The translations under genes were made by a program, and so were the position numbers. A DNA stretch of 64,000 bases, taken from Leptodontidium sp. MPI-SDFR-AT-0119. Lineage: Eukaryota > Ascomycota > Leotiomycetes > Helotiales > Leptodontidiaceae. The notes beneath the pieces were generated by a model. It searched no databases. It was not told the DNA's origin and was given only the letters and a program-made list of their open reading frames with translations. The DNA lies in assembly GCA_020726505.1 (NCBI GenBank), contig JAHLEZ010000002.1:1550001-1614000 (forward strand). The letters run 5' to 3'. Positions 11,701 to 23,600 of the stretch are shown here, one piece after another; the first letter of the stretch is position 1; each line of letters opens with the position of its first letter.

Positions 11701-13630
11701 CGCCAATTCTGTACTTGGACCTGTGACAGTTAGCGATTTGCAAGCAGAGAGTGGAACGGATAACTCACCAAGCAAGCTTGTTGCCATCCCAAAGCCACTT
11801 AGTACCAGATGGAAAGACTGAACGAAGACGCTCCTGAACAGCCTTTGACTTCCAGACAGCCATGATCTTGCCACGCTTCTCGGCGCCGTTGCCAATGTTA
11901 ATCTTGAAGTCATGTTAGTGTTGAGTCATGGGGGTGAAAACGGTATCAGGGTGGATGGGTGGATGGTGAGTTGCGTAGAGCGATGAGGGTGAGCGCATGG
12001 CAAGCCCAGCTTGAGTTGAGGGCGAAGTGAGGTTGAGGATGGGGTGGGTTGAGGATTGGAGAGAACTTACATCATATTGTTGAATATCACCCTTGATCCA
12101 ATCTGTGACCTTGAACTGGTTGACTTGGATATTGACTGCTCGTCCAGTGCTATTGTACTTGCCGTTGCGGAGAGGTAACTCGCTGGGGAAATCGTACTTT
12201 GGTGTATAGTCAGCTTCACGACCGACGGTAAAGTTGAAAGGCTCCATGATGGGTGATGGAGGCAAAGTGAGTAGGACGTAAAGTTATGGTGAGCTGAAAT
12301 GGGTAGAAATGAAGAATCAACAGGTTGAGAGACTTGGTTTGGTTGTTGGTTGTGTATTGATGATTGTGTGTATGTTTGGAATGATGTTGGAGGATGGAGA
12401 GTTGGTCGTGGAGCAAAGAGTTGTTGTTGTGTGTGGAGGAGGAAGTGCTGTTGTTGGTAGGAAAGGAGGAGGGTTCTTATAGGTGTTGGGAGGAGGGAGG
12501 TTGGCGCTCAATCGCTCTCTTCACCAACTGGCGTGGTGCGGGGTAGCGCTGGATGGATTGATTGTTCTGTAGAATGAGGAAGGAGTGAGGGGAGTAATGA
12601 GGTGTGTTAGAGAGAGGCAAATGGAGGAGTGAATAGAGAGTGGCGGAGGTAGATTGAAGTTGAAGAAGTTGGAGCTCGAAACTTGGAACCTGGAGCGGGA
12701 ACCTGCAGAAGCTGAAACCAAAACACCACCCTGAGTGGACTACTCGGTTGCAACACCAGTTAATAACGCAACTCGAGTTCTTTCCAAAGCCTTGAAGGCA
12801 AAGATGACTTTATCCACTGGGACAGTCTCTTGATCATACATCTCAAACACAACCACTGACGAGCCAGCAACTGAACAATCAAACACGGAACAAGAAAATG
12901 GAGAACTTACTTCAGGGCCTTCTAACTTGTATGCAGCCGCTGGCAATTCCAGACGAGTGTTAGTGATAACTTTCTCCTTTGGTGCAGCAGGACGAGCTGG
13001 ATCAAAGCCCATGCCTTGACCAAATGGATTTGGGCCACGCTGGACTTGAGGCTGGCCGCCGAAGCCGGGCTGCATCTGTTGAGAGGCTCCTTGTTGTTGG
13101 TACTGCTGAGGAGGGCCTTGCTGTTGATACATCTGTGGCTGAACTTGCTGCATCATACCCTGAGGAGGTCCTTGTTGCATGTACTGCTTGGAAGGACCGC
13201 CTTGATGATTGCCTCGGCCTGGAGTATTTGGTTGACTACCTTGGGGAGTGTTGCGACCTGGTGTACCTGGTGGACCTACTTGCATCAGCATCGGGGAGCC
13301 TCTAGGAGAACCTGGAGGGAATCCACTCTGCATCTGCAAGTGAGGAACACGGGGGGACAGAAGGGGGGTACCAAGGGGAGTACCTTGATTTGAACCTTGA
13401 TATCCAGGAGGACCTTGGAAGCCGCTGGGGTTTCTGCTATGCTCGCCAGGACCATCAAAACCGCCGGAACGGGGCTTGGATGGTGGTGGCATGGTAGAGG
13501 CATTGACAGGACCTTGGGGCTGGTACTGTTGATATTGTTGAGGTGGACCTCCTTGGTACTGGCCATTGCCATGGTTATTACCGTGACCGTTGCCGTCACC
13601 AGCACGCTGGCGACCTGCTCCACCGGCCAT
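8797..13630 (-). CDS. Argonaute protein (small-RNA-guided slicer)
   Basis: Core protein of RNA interference: binds small RNAs and cleaves matching transcripts. About 13 exons read in frame on the minus strand. Exon 1 (13630-12911) is a Gly/Gln/Pro-rich low-complexity arm ending TNTRLELPAAAYKLEGPE. Then come an N domain (about 12241-12071: YDFPSELPLRNGKY, AVNIQVNQFKVTDWI), linker 1 (FPSGTKWLWDGNKLAW), PAZ (11000-11480: FLDHCMRQGP, YTVFRDLLLPVK), MID (SPEQ, PLNSWGFVIVGG) and PIWI (10000-8800). Catalytic landmarks are present: the Asp in TMIIGADVSHPAPGS, the Asp in YYFRDGVSEGQ, and HSAIQGTARPVHYHV with the last metal-binding His, so slicing looks possible. It ends DDVMWKIRSGMWYI, near the family's usual hydrophobic tail. 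Typical introns are GTAAGT, 45-80 nt. The exon 1-2 intron (about 670 nt) is unusually long, and ATG 12247 could start a shorter form. QDE-2-like versus Sms-2-like is not resolved. Confidence 0.93.
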
Positions 13631-13930
13631 AGTTTCTGGACTCCTGTCTAGATAGACTTCTGTGAGGCAAAGAGGTCAGCAAGGTGTCAAGCCAAGATGT
13701 CAACACAGCCAAGCCACGATGTCAACAAACCCCTCAATCCTCCGTGTTGCCACAGATTGTCAAGATCGCCAACAAGAGACACCGCGAAACAATGGCTTCT
13801 ATGGCAGAGCCGAGGAAGAACAGATAGGGGAGGGCAGAGAGGTACGGAGGCATGGAAGAAAAAAAACGTACAGGAGGTGTTCAGGATTGCTCCGATGACA
13901 CAAAGGACAACGCTAGTGTTGGACACAGAC

Positions 13931-14161
13931 CTGCGATCAATCGGTGGTCAGCAAGCTGTTCTTCAAATGCTATACCTCAATACAATCACAAGCTCGAGGA
14001 AGGAGATCGAAGGTTGTTGTGTTGTGCAGCGTGGGAGAAGGCAGCCCAAGATCGAGAGATCGAGGTCGTCACCCACCGCCCAACCAGTAACAAAACAAAC
14101 AAATAAACGCGCCCCGATTGCAAAACAAACAATCAACGAGCTGGAGAGAGGGGAGACTTAC
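13931..14161 (-). other. Probable intron in the Argonaute 5' UTR
   Basis: On the minus strand a CT-rich leader (14300-14165) ends in CGA|GTAAGT at 14161, and an acceptor TTGATCGCAG lies at 13931. The open frames inside have no domain. The exact acceptor is a guess; RNA reads would settle it. Confidence 0.4.
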
Positions 14162-14915
14162 TCGAGGACTGCGAGATATGGTTCGATGCAAGATCGAAAA
14201 GAAAGGTAAAGGTGTTTACGAGAAGGAGAGGTGTTGTGGTGGAGGTTGCGGGTGAGGAGGAGAAGAGGAAGAGGTTGTGGAGGAAGAGAAGAGATGAGAG
14301 AGGAGAGCGGTTGTAGACAGGCAGCCAGCTGGGGGCCTTAGCCTTGGCGGTGAGGAGGGCAGTACTTTCTCATTCAGGTTGTTGACGTTCTACCTAATTC
14401 GGCTAGCTTTTGTAGGTCCGGCGAGGAGGAGCAGATGAGGCGAGATATGGAGGAAGTCGATGACAGAATAGGATTGAGGGACAGGATGTGCACGGTCGTG
14501 GAGAGAGCAAGCATGGCAAATGACCACTTCAATCAGAATCATAGACTCCAATCAAATTAAACTCAAATGCAATGGAAAGAAAGCATCCTCAATGGATGCA
14601 GACTAACTTGCACTGTTTACGTTGGGTGTTCTTTCTAGCCAGAAGGTACATAATATGCAGACTACGAATACTCCTACCCCCGAATCATCCACTCTAGTCC
14701 CTCGATGCCTGATCCATTCCAAACAAGAAAGAGAGCTGCCATGAACGTCCAAAAGAGGCAGAATCGACAGAAAGTTCCCAATCCAGCCTCGATTCACTCA
14801 ATGACAAGCTCAAATATGTAGCTATGGCTCCAGAACTGCAGTTCGACTTTGAACAGGGTCCCTAGAAAGGACATCCGGACTTGTTGAGGCACCTCATGGA
14901 GGTACAACCTGGGTT

Positions 14916-14916
<1 letters not shown>

Positions 14917-14951
<35 letters not shown>
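14917..14951. repeat. 35-base poly(C) homopolymer
   Basis: An uninterrupted run of 35 C in a gene-free region about 0.7 kb upstream of the Argonaute leader. On the other strand it is G35, able to form G-quadruplexes. The true length in the organism is uncertain because such runs are read poorly. Confidence 0.9.
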
Positions 14952-15940
14952 AGAGGTAGATGTTACCTAGATATGAACGAAAAACTGGAAATCACTTGCT
15001 CCACCTGCTTCTCTTTCATGGGGCTTGGCGCTTGCTTTGGTTACGTTCCTAGGTAGATAATTGGTTGAGGCCAAGCAGAATCGGAACTGCTCCAGACCTG
15101 TGGCCTTCTCGACCTAGCATCCCAGGGCCAGGCCAAGCAGAGAACAGAAAATAGGTTATCCATTCCACCGCCAATCAAAAGACTAACCGCGGCTGTCTAT
15201 TCGATACAACCTACAGCTGTAGCCGTGTAAACAATCCCCTCGCAGCTGTCTAAAGACCTCAAGCAAAATCACATCCACGAATCTACTCACATTAAGAGCT
15301 CGTGTTTGAAGGATATCTAACTAGTTATCTAGATTCCGAGAATCCTAATATTAAAAATAAAAATATTAAACAAATGAAAATAAGACAAGCAAACCATGTA
15401 CCCAATGAAGAGCAAATTCAACATCCATCAATTCAACAGCGAGTTTGTAAGAGAAAGCAAAGCACAGAACACGAGCCTGCGCAAGCAAGACCCCTGTGCA
15501 GGAAAGGAATACTCGGAGAAATCAGTCGTGGAAAGAAAAACTTACAAGACAATCAGACAATCAGAAATACACATTCGGCTTTCTTTTCACCAATATAGAA
15601 AATTATAACAATACTCTTAGTCTATTGACCTCTAAAGCTTTACTCATTTCAATTCCATAATCTCACATGTATCTCTCAAAAGAAAAACTTCACTTCTAGA
15701 ATGTTGAACAAAACCGAATTAGATCCTTGATTTGCAGAGCTGCTTGGTTTCAATCTGCATCACTTTCACAAGTAGACGTCGAACCACAAGAGTAGACTTT
15801 ATTTGAATGGAGCACTGTAAGAAATTTATTACAAAAGCAACTGGTAAATATTAAACAACTTGGAAAGAGACAAAGCGGTCAATCTCGATTTTCCTTTGAG
15901 CATAAACAACCTGCGCCGCAAGTATCAAGAGGGATCCCCG

Positions 15941-16168
15941 TCACCTCATTCTGTTTCCGAACAACTTTGAAGGTCCACGCTCATTATGCTCTTTACAATT
16001 ATCGCAGAGTAGACTTCTGCAAATTGCCTTGTTCGATTCGAAACTCTGATAAGCGCAATACGAGGCAAGGTCGGCAAGGGTACATGCGTCCGTGGAAGTT
16101 GCCTCGCCTACCTGGTGCTGCTTAGGAGGGCACCGGGTGATATACCGTAGCAGCTGCGGTCGGTACAA
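15941..16168 (-). CDS. Small Cys-rich open frame, possible secreted-protein exon
   Basis: A 75-codon frame with six cysteines (CPPKQHQ, ACTLADLASYCAYQ, ICRSLLCDNC). The spacing recalls small secreted fungal proteins, but the frame itself has no signal peptide. An upstream frame at 16597-16379 begins MSSSLKSLFLATIVL, which could be a signal exon, but I cannot build a convincing splice between them. Could be chance. Confidence 0.18.
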   Translation of the reverse strand: MYRPQLLRYITRCPPKQHQVGEATSTDACTLADLASYCAYQSFESNKAICRSLLCDNCKEHNERGPSKLFGNRMR

Positions 16169-17750
16169 CTTATTGATTGTTCAACCGTAAAGCTGGTATG
16201 TTGAATTAGAGTAGGTATTGAAAGGGCTAAGGTGGGGAGAGGGCGATGTTTAGGTGCACACCTCGGGCCTCAACTTCATTTGAGTTGGGAAATTGTGTAG
16301 CAGAGTGAGAAGAAGGTCGAAGGATGCATCAAGAAAGCTTAACCAAAAGATAAAGGTGAGAGACAACCACCGATGGAATCACGGTAATAACTGGATCGTG
16401 ATTCCCGCCTGGCTGCTAGCCTGTGACTGGAAGCCACTTGAGGTGTTGTTGTGAAGGAGTGTGAATGTCTCCAGAAGAGCTATGAATATCCACCCCGCCC
16501 CCATTTCTTTTCCAAGTAATATAATAAGCGAAGGAAGGTGCCAAGGGGATTTAAGAACGATAGTTGCAAGGAACAAACTTTTGAGAGAGGAAGACATGTC
16601 CTAGACCTTCGCTAGGCCTCTAGCGCTCCTGGGCTACTTCGGGGGCCTAGGTATGGGTCAGGGCAATTTACTAATTCAGGGTCGATGCTGCTACAGGAAG
16701 ACTCTACACCGTCTCTTGATCCATAGCTTATTTTAAAGCACGATCCGAGGTGGAAATGCTCTCCTATTTGGGAGAAGAATGGTAACGAGAGCACAACAGT
16801 GATCTCATGATCGAAAGTAGGGAATGTCATTGTATTCAAGTGAAAGTGCGGAAGTAAGAGCGCAAATTCAAGGGAATAATCGGGGGCAGCAATGCCCTCA
16901 GGTTCAAGCGGGAAAAGCCTTCACTCTTTTCTGTCGTGGCCGAGCCACTTGACTTGCTTATTTATCGCCTTCCTCCAGCTGAGCGATATAAATGGGCTCA
17001 GAATATGTCGCCAGCCTTTCTCTTTTGTTCTCTCAGCTTTAGGTACTGTCGTTATAGGATTGGCTTTGAGATCTCAGCTTGAAAAGTCAACACACGGGAA
17101 GAACCACAAAAGACAAGAAACCGAAGGGGTAACGGATCATACAGATCACAATTACTCTAGGTCTACCAGATTTATCTGAAAGCTATATTGTCTTCGCTAA
17201 CACGACTATCTATTCAAGCTTGCAAATGACAGACTCCACAAGGCCTAGCAGGAAGAGGGTTTGCTTCCCGCAATTTCAGAAATGTTGGTTGTGTCTTTTG
17301 TACTTAAGTCTTCAGGCACACAAGAACCCGAGATTTCGAGGATACAAAAGTTATTATAATCTAGCCACAACGTAGCCTCGGGGCAGGTCTGACAAAATGA
17401 TTTGACACCTCTTCTTGCGGAGCCGTGGGGAACGTTTCAATTCACGTAGCATGGAGTTTGGAGCCCACTCCCCTAAAACAAATGAGATCAACAAATTTAG
17501 AAAGCCAGCTTTCGAAAATATTCGAGCTGGATGTTGTCGGTAATGGCAGTCTCGCTTCGGTTTTATTGTAGGCCATTAAACAATGTATAGTTAAAATGAT
17601 CTGAAGAATAGTGAAGCTTCGCGAAAGACCGTGTCCTATCGTGTGTGTGTGTGTGTAGCGTTTCACAAGCTTAAATGAAAAATTACGAGCCCTCCTCGCC
17701 TGACACTCTTGAGGCTCGCTGCTGGAGCACTCAAATGATGGTCCCGTTCA

Positions 17751-19440
17751 ATGCGTCTTCTCCTGTTTGCCGACCAGAGAAGGCCATCGAGAATCCACAC
17801 CTCCCCCATCCATACAGGTCTCGTACATGCAACAGAGAATGGCGCTCTCAGGTACAGTACATTGTATCCGCCGCTGAAGGACAGTGACATTCGCATTTTG
17901 ATTCTTCATCCTGGCCAGAGGGACGATATCATACGGTGTGACCTCATATCGTGTCCTCTCAAACCCGACCACAAACTGCCATACACAGCATTGTCACACA
18001 CATGGGGCTCTACGCATCCGAGCAAAAACATTCGAGTCAATGGATGTGCAGTTCGTATCCGCCAAAACCTCTGGTTAGCTTTGGGAGCACTACGAGGAGA
18101 TACACGAACAATTTGGGCGGATGTTTTATGCATCAACCAAAGCGAAATACTCGAACGGAACCGTCAAGTGGCACGAATGTGCGACATCTATAGGAACGCT
18201 TCTTGCGTTACGATTGGCTAGGAGAAGCAGGCGACGATAGCGACTTGGTGTTCGATTACCTGGCGACGCCCCATGCTTCAAGTTTGCTGAGAATTGCTAT
18301 GGGGAGTGAAGGACTGCCTGGAGAAAGAGAGGATTCTCCCGTTGGTTTGTCCAAGAGATTCAAGAAAGCACTATTAGCTTTGTGCGAACGTCCATACTGG
18401 AGAAGGGTATGGATCATTCAGGAGGTCCTTGCAACATCGCGCTTGGCAGTGCTATGTGGGTCGAGACGTATGGCACTTACTAATGTTCTTTGGACTCAAG
18501 ACACCCGACTCTATGGGGACATCTCCGGAATCGCGATCGTCATGCTGGGCAACTCCAGCATGGTCAATCATCTGTCACAGAGGAAATCTGGCGCACGATG
18601 ATGGCTATTCACTTTCGCAGTTAATTCTGACATGCTCGGATTGCAGCTCTCAATGCTGCGATACACGCGACAAAATATATGGCCTCTTGAGTCTATCCAA
18701 CAACAAATTTGACATCAAACCGGATTATTCTAAAGACACATTTGATATCTACATGGCCTTCATCAAGTTTCACATCTCACTCGATCACAGTGGTCGTTTT
18801 CGATTCGCAGATGATCCGCATCTACTGCGCACTGTTCAGTGACTTCTGGAAGACTCTATGTGGGACCAGAAAACGCGCAGCTTCTGCTCACTTCGGACTC
18901 TGAGGTCCAAAATGGAATCCAATGGGCTTTTGAACCTTTCAGGCACGGTATCTTTGCGAATCTGGGATACCGTGAAGGATATTGGACCTTTGATTTGCAT
19001 GCTGCCTAGTGAATGCGAAGTCGAGCTTCTGAGTGAACAAAGATTATTGCATGAGGATAGCAAATTTGTGGAAAACATTCCGGACACTTCGCCACTGTTC
19101 GACAATCTCCATGATGATCTATGTTATGCTATACTTGAAGACTCCCATCGCACACAGCCAATTGCCCCCTGTTGCAAGGGAGTTTCGGATAAAAGTCTCC
19201 CCATATCCACCGACTCGTTGCGAGATTGGACCTCTCATAGCTCGGAAGGTGTGTGTCGAGCTTATACGACATTCGGTGGTGGATCAGGGATTGCACCAAT
19301 GGTAGCCCAATGTGGGGATATGATCTGTTCGATTGGTGAATTGAAGACCGAAATGTTATTGTTCGTTCGGCGAGCGAAAGCAAAGACCTTAGAGTTGTTG
19401 GTCAAGGAATAATTGTTCGGGAGTCTGATCCCTCGAGCTC
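17751..19440 (+). pseudogene. HET-domain gene, broken by frameshifts
   Basis: HET proteins trigger cell death when genetically different hyphae fuse. The N-terminal half is clear: DSDIRILILHPGQRDD, YTALSHTWGS, IWADVLCINQSEILERN and RQVARMCDIYRNASCV are HET motifs 1 and 2. At about 18212 the frame runs into TAG, while one frame over it continues with WLGEAGDDSDLVFDYL and RPYWRRVWIIQEVLA, exactly as the family should; one missing T explains this. A second change near 18590 moves to DDGYSLSQLIL and CDTRDKIYGLLSLSN. Beyond 18840 the reading switches again (VGPENAQLLLTSDSEVQNG) and becomes hard to follow, though NVIVRSASESKDLRVVGQGI near 19370 resembles a HET C-terminus. With at least three shifts I call it a pseudogene. 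Confidence 0.8.
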
Positions 19441-20620
19441 ACGAACTATGCTTATTTTAGGGGAAGGCAGTATGATGATCCCTTCCGTGAATCTGCTTTA
19501 GAAGATTTAGCTGACTGTTTCAGACAGATCGAAGAACTCCAGCTGCGAACTGGATGTTGATCTTGAGACGCTATTGCTATTGATGCGGTAAAGATCTTCA
19601 ACTAGGCATGGCTTTTAATCAACTCCACTCGATACAAGCGCCTATAGTTTCCAATTTATGTCTCTCCTATTATATGTTTCAAGTTGATCGTTGAAATAGA
19701 TTTGAATCAGACCAGGCAAGCTGTTTGCCCGTTATGTGCCTGTTATAAACAATAGCTTCGCTTAGTCCGTACTGAGGGGGGATAGTACGGATTAGCCGAA
19801 GGCGTGGTTTCTACCTCTCCCTGGTCCTGAACCTCCTATAGTATTCCCTTAGCGCATGTCACGAGTAGCCTTTTTTGAATATTGCCAATTAGAAAGCAGA
19901 ATTTAAATGCCTCAGTAAAATTACAATTTCCCTTAATTCTAGAATGGAGTTTATGAAGTGCTCTATTTAACTCCAAACCATCTTGGTTTGGCACTGCGTC
20001 AGGTAATTATTTAAAATACTTAAGAAAGTCGGAAATTTATATTACCTGAATTATGCATCACGAACCCCGTAAGTAAGCATGAATGCGGGATTCATTCCAT
20101 TTCATTTTTCTTTGAATTGCCATAGCATCGCGTGTATCGCCTGCGTGAGTGGTTTCTATGATACATTTTTTGCAGTCCACCAGAAACGCCATGCATCCCA
20201 AGGCTCCCAGACTATTTTGAGTCCTGCTGTGAAGGGAAAACTCAACCCCCTCCCCTCATTAAGAAATTGGTTCATGCATGCAAAAAACAAACGTAAAGAG
20301 CTGAAGAACCTCCCTTGACCGTACCCCTTTCCCGTAATACGTTTCCCTTCCCTTTAGCTTTAGAATACCCAAACCATCCCGTATAATACAAGTAAGTATC
20401 AATCCAACAACCATGCTCTCCCTCAAAACCCAGCCCAATATACCTTGCCCGATCCAGTAGTTGGTATGCTACGTCGCGTTTGCCTACCGAAGGAAGGAGG
20501 TTGAAGCGTAGCGGGACTAGCTATCCGAATGGCTCTGCCCAGTGATTTTCTGGACGGCTAAATTATCGACCGTAGTACCCTGATTGCAAACCAAAGTTAG
20601 CAAATGAATCCTGACCAACT
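19441..20620. other. A/T-rich intergenic region
   Basis: About 1.2 kb without a supportable gene, between the HET relic and the 3' end of RNA14. A short imperfect hairpin lies at 19762-19794. The stretch 19850-20060 is clearly A/T-rich and may be decayed repeat DNA. Confidence 0.45.
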
Positions 20621-23600
20621 TCAATACCAACTAGCAGCGGGCCATAGGAGAGGAGGGGCAGTAGGCTTCCTATTACCAAAACCAGATTCAACCCCGTAAT
20701 AACTACCACCAGATCTACTTGGTTCTGATGTTACGTGTGTCGGTTGAATGCTTGGTGGTGACGGATATTCGGGAGCTATTCCTGCATAACCATGCCACCC
20801 CGGAGGACTAGAGTAGGCAGGAGCAGGAGAACCTCGATATTCCGGATCGTAGAAGCCGTTGCCATTCATTTCCACTGGGTTGGGATGTGGTTGGAACTGC
20901 TTCTGCTGTCTTTGATACGTCTTGGGTTTGTTCATGGCGGTGGAGGAAATATTATTACCATATCTTTGCGGAGGAGGAGGGGCTTGAGACTCTTCCTTTG
21001 CTTGTTTCCACGTGTTGTAGTCTGGGACGATTGCGTCTTGGAGGAGACGGACTAGAGCCTCAGGTTTGAATTTGGTGGCGGAATACAGATCAGCTCGCGG
21101 GATGATGCTGAGTAGGAATGTGATATCGCGAGGCACCACAAATGGAGGCGCGTTCCAAGAAGGAGTACCTTGTTGGAGGCGCTTCTGCTGATCAAGTCGT
21201 CGACCAGCTGCTCCCTTTAGCGGAGACTCCCCTCGAGCAAGCTTACGCGGCCGATTGAGGTCGTTCTCCATGTCCTCAACCGGGAAAGGTCGCTTTGGCG
21301 AATTGGTTGTCTGAAGGTATTGGGGTCTTGGACTTCGACTTGCTTCTTGCACGTACTGAGGGCGTGGGCTGACCTGCATGACAGGCTGTGGCTGTTCGAT
21401 AGATTGCATAACTCCCTTAGGCCGAGTCTGCGTGGCGGGCGAGACAATCAAACGAATTCCAGTTGGTTCGAATCCCTCTGCACTATACCTTGCCGCGAAC
21501 TGAGATAGCTTCGGGTCGTCAGGGAAGATCTCCGCCATTCTTTGCTCCAACTTGGCAATCTGAGATAACTCGCCGTACTGGGATTCGTACTTGTGGAAGT
21601 ATGCGTAAAGCGCCTTTGATTTTGATACCATTTCAGGCTTTTGTGTCAAGCGGCTGACCACTGTCTGAAATGTGACTCGAGCGTCTATTTGATCATTAGC
21701 AATACCCTTTGTTAAATAACGTGATGACTCACTCGTAGTATCTCCGATGGACAGCAGGTGCTTCAGGTATTCCAAAGTAAAGCCAGCATCCTCCGGAAAC
21801 AATTTGGCTCCTCTCTCGAAGATTTTCGTACCGGCTGGATCCTTGTAAACGTGGTGTTCAATCAAAGCAGCAGCAACGTAAACATCACTGGTAAGCTTTC
21901 CACGGCCTCTTGCGTCTGCAAAGACTTTTCTTGATCCACCTACGGCATCCTTCCCGGAATCCTTCGGAGATCCTTTTCCTTGGACCCGACGCATGGATCT
22001 CATCAGCGCAATCCACGTAAATGAAATTGTCCGAGAAAGAAGCTCTGTCTGCTGCGCATAGCTCTCTTGAACAACCTTACGTCTTGCAGCTTTGGCAGCT
22101 TCTTGATACTGAGTATCAGCATCGTCATCCTCATCATCATCCGCTTTAGTGATGGCTCTGATGGAAGCATCAATGTCATCAACATATGGGGTCTCCTCAA
22201 CCTTCTTCAACTCAGCAGTCTCCTGAACCTTCACCTGTTTGGCCATTTCGTACAGGGTATCTAGGAGTTTGTCAAAAGGCGCACGAACAATTGCACCCCG
22301 CTCCGCTAAACTCTTGTCGGCTTCACCTGTTGACAGTGTGGACTCGAGACGATCTGCTTTCTTGAAGGCCATCAGACAGCTTTCTGGATTGGCCAGGAAA
22401 CCATCATCAAGAAAAGTGTCTCCATCCTTCTCCATGCCGTTATTAAAGCACCAATCAGCCGCATCAACCCAGATCTCTGGCCAGAATCTCAAAGCCATGA
22501 CTGCCTGCTTGTAAACGTACAGGACTCGCTGCTTGTAGATCTCAGGCTCCTCGTCCTTCAGCACCAATGGATCTTCTTGCTCCCATGAAATCCAGCCCTT
22601 CCATAACTGGACTTGTTGCTGGTACTCTTGATCGCCCTCAAATCCGGGAGCAGGTGGTAACCTGGGAAGAGTCGTTCTTATAAGACCACGGGTGAGAGTT
22701 TCCAAAGCTGTGTTTGCGCTTCTGGCAGACATGTATGAAGGGGATTTTTCTTGTAGAAATTTACGGCCCTATGCAACGTTAGCTTGGCATATTGCAATCA
22801 GATTTCGTCCACTTACAGTAATTTTGTTGAGACTCATCTCGAATTGATCATATTCCTTCCATAGGCCATTTAGGGAGGACATTGGGACGTTTACGGCGCG
22901 CTGATAGGCCTTTCGAAGTTGGTCCATCTTTTGCTGGTCCTGCCAACTGCTACCACCAATTTGGCCTGGTGCACCTCGAATGAATTGTATATATTCCTGC
23001 CATAATCTACCAGAATCTTTATCGATCCCGATGTTGGCCAGGACGAAGTCGTAGGATTGGGAGACAGTGGCTCGTGCGGTTCCAGTGGCATCGTTCGTCA
23101 AGTCGTTTCTGCGTCGAATGTAATTCAAATAGACCAACCAAAGCTGCACATTGGCCACTGTCAACAAAGATCTACCGAATATGTTCTCGGCGGCGCTGAA
23201 ATTGTCGTTCTCCAGCTCCATTTCTGTGTACGCAACCCATATTTCGGCCTAATTCATATCAGCAAAGCATTCCTCCAGGGGATTCGGGTCACTCACAGCT
23301 TGAGGAAACACTTTGAAGAATCTTTCATATACTACGCGCGCATCGTCAAGCTTGTTGCGCTTGCGATGTTCACTGATCAAGGACAGCCAAGCATCCAGAT
23401 CTCCTCGAGGGTCCTCCTTGATCCGATCTTCAAGTATGCCGACTCTGTCATGTGGAAGGCGAGCCTTTGGAAGAGACACATCTTGTGCCGGAGCTGCAGA
23501 GGTCAGTACCTGTGCTGCTGGAGCTGGTACAGAAGTAGCCCCAGTAACACTTGTGTTCATGGGAAGATTGTATGAAGATTGCGAAGCCTTTGAATCACCT

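Larger units (their letters stand above)
14300..17750. other. Gene-poor region
   Basis: About 3.4 kb with no recognisable protein. It contains the Argonaute promoter at its left end, a long C homopolymer at 14917 (listed separately), one weak Cys-rich open frame at 15941, and a (GT)n microsatellite at about 17640-17656. The rest is A/T-leaning with chance open frames. Confidence 0.5.

Noticed and set aside
12740..12910. Continuation of Argonaute exon 1 to the stop at 12740 as a separate short protein
   Set aside because: A strong GTAAGT donor at 12910 follows GPE, and the N domain resumes in frame downstream, so read-through is more likely intron.
17641..17656. (GT)n tract as a functional element
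   Set aside because: Simple microsatellite of about eight units; nothing further supports a function.
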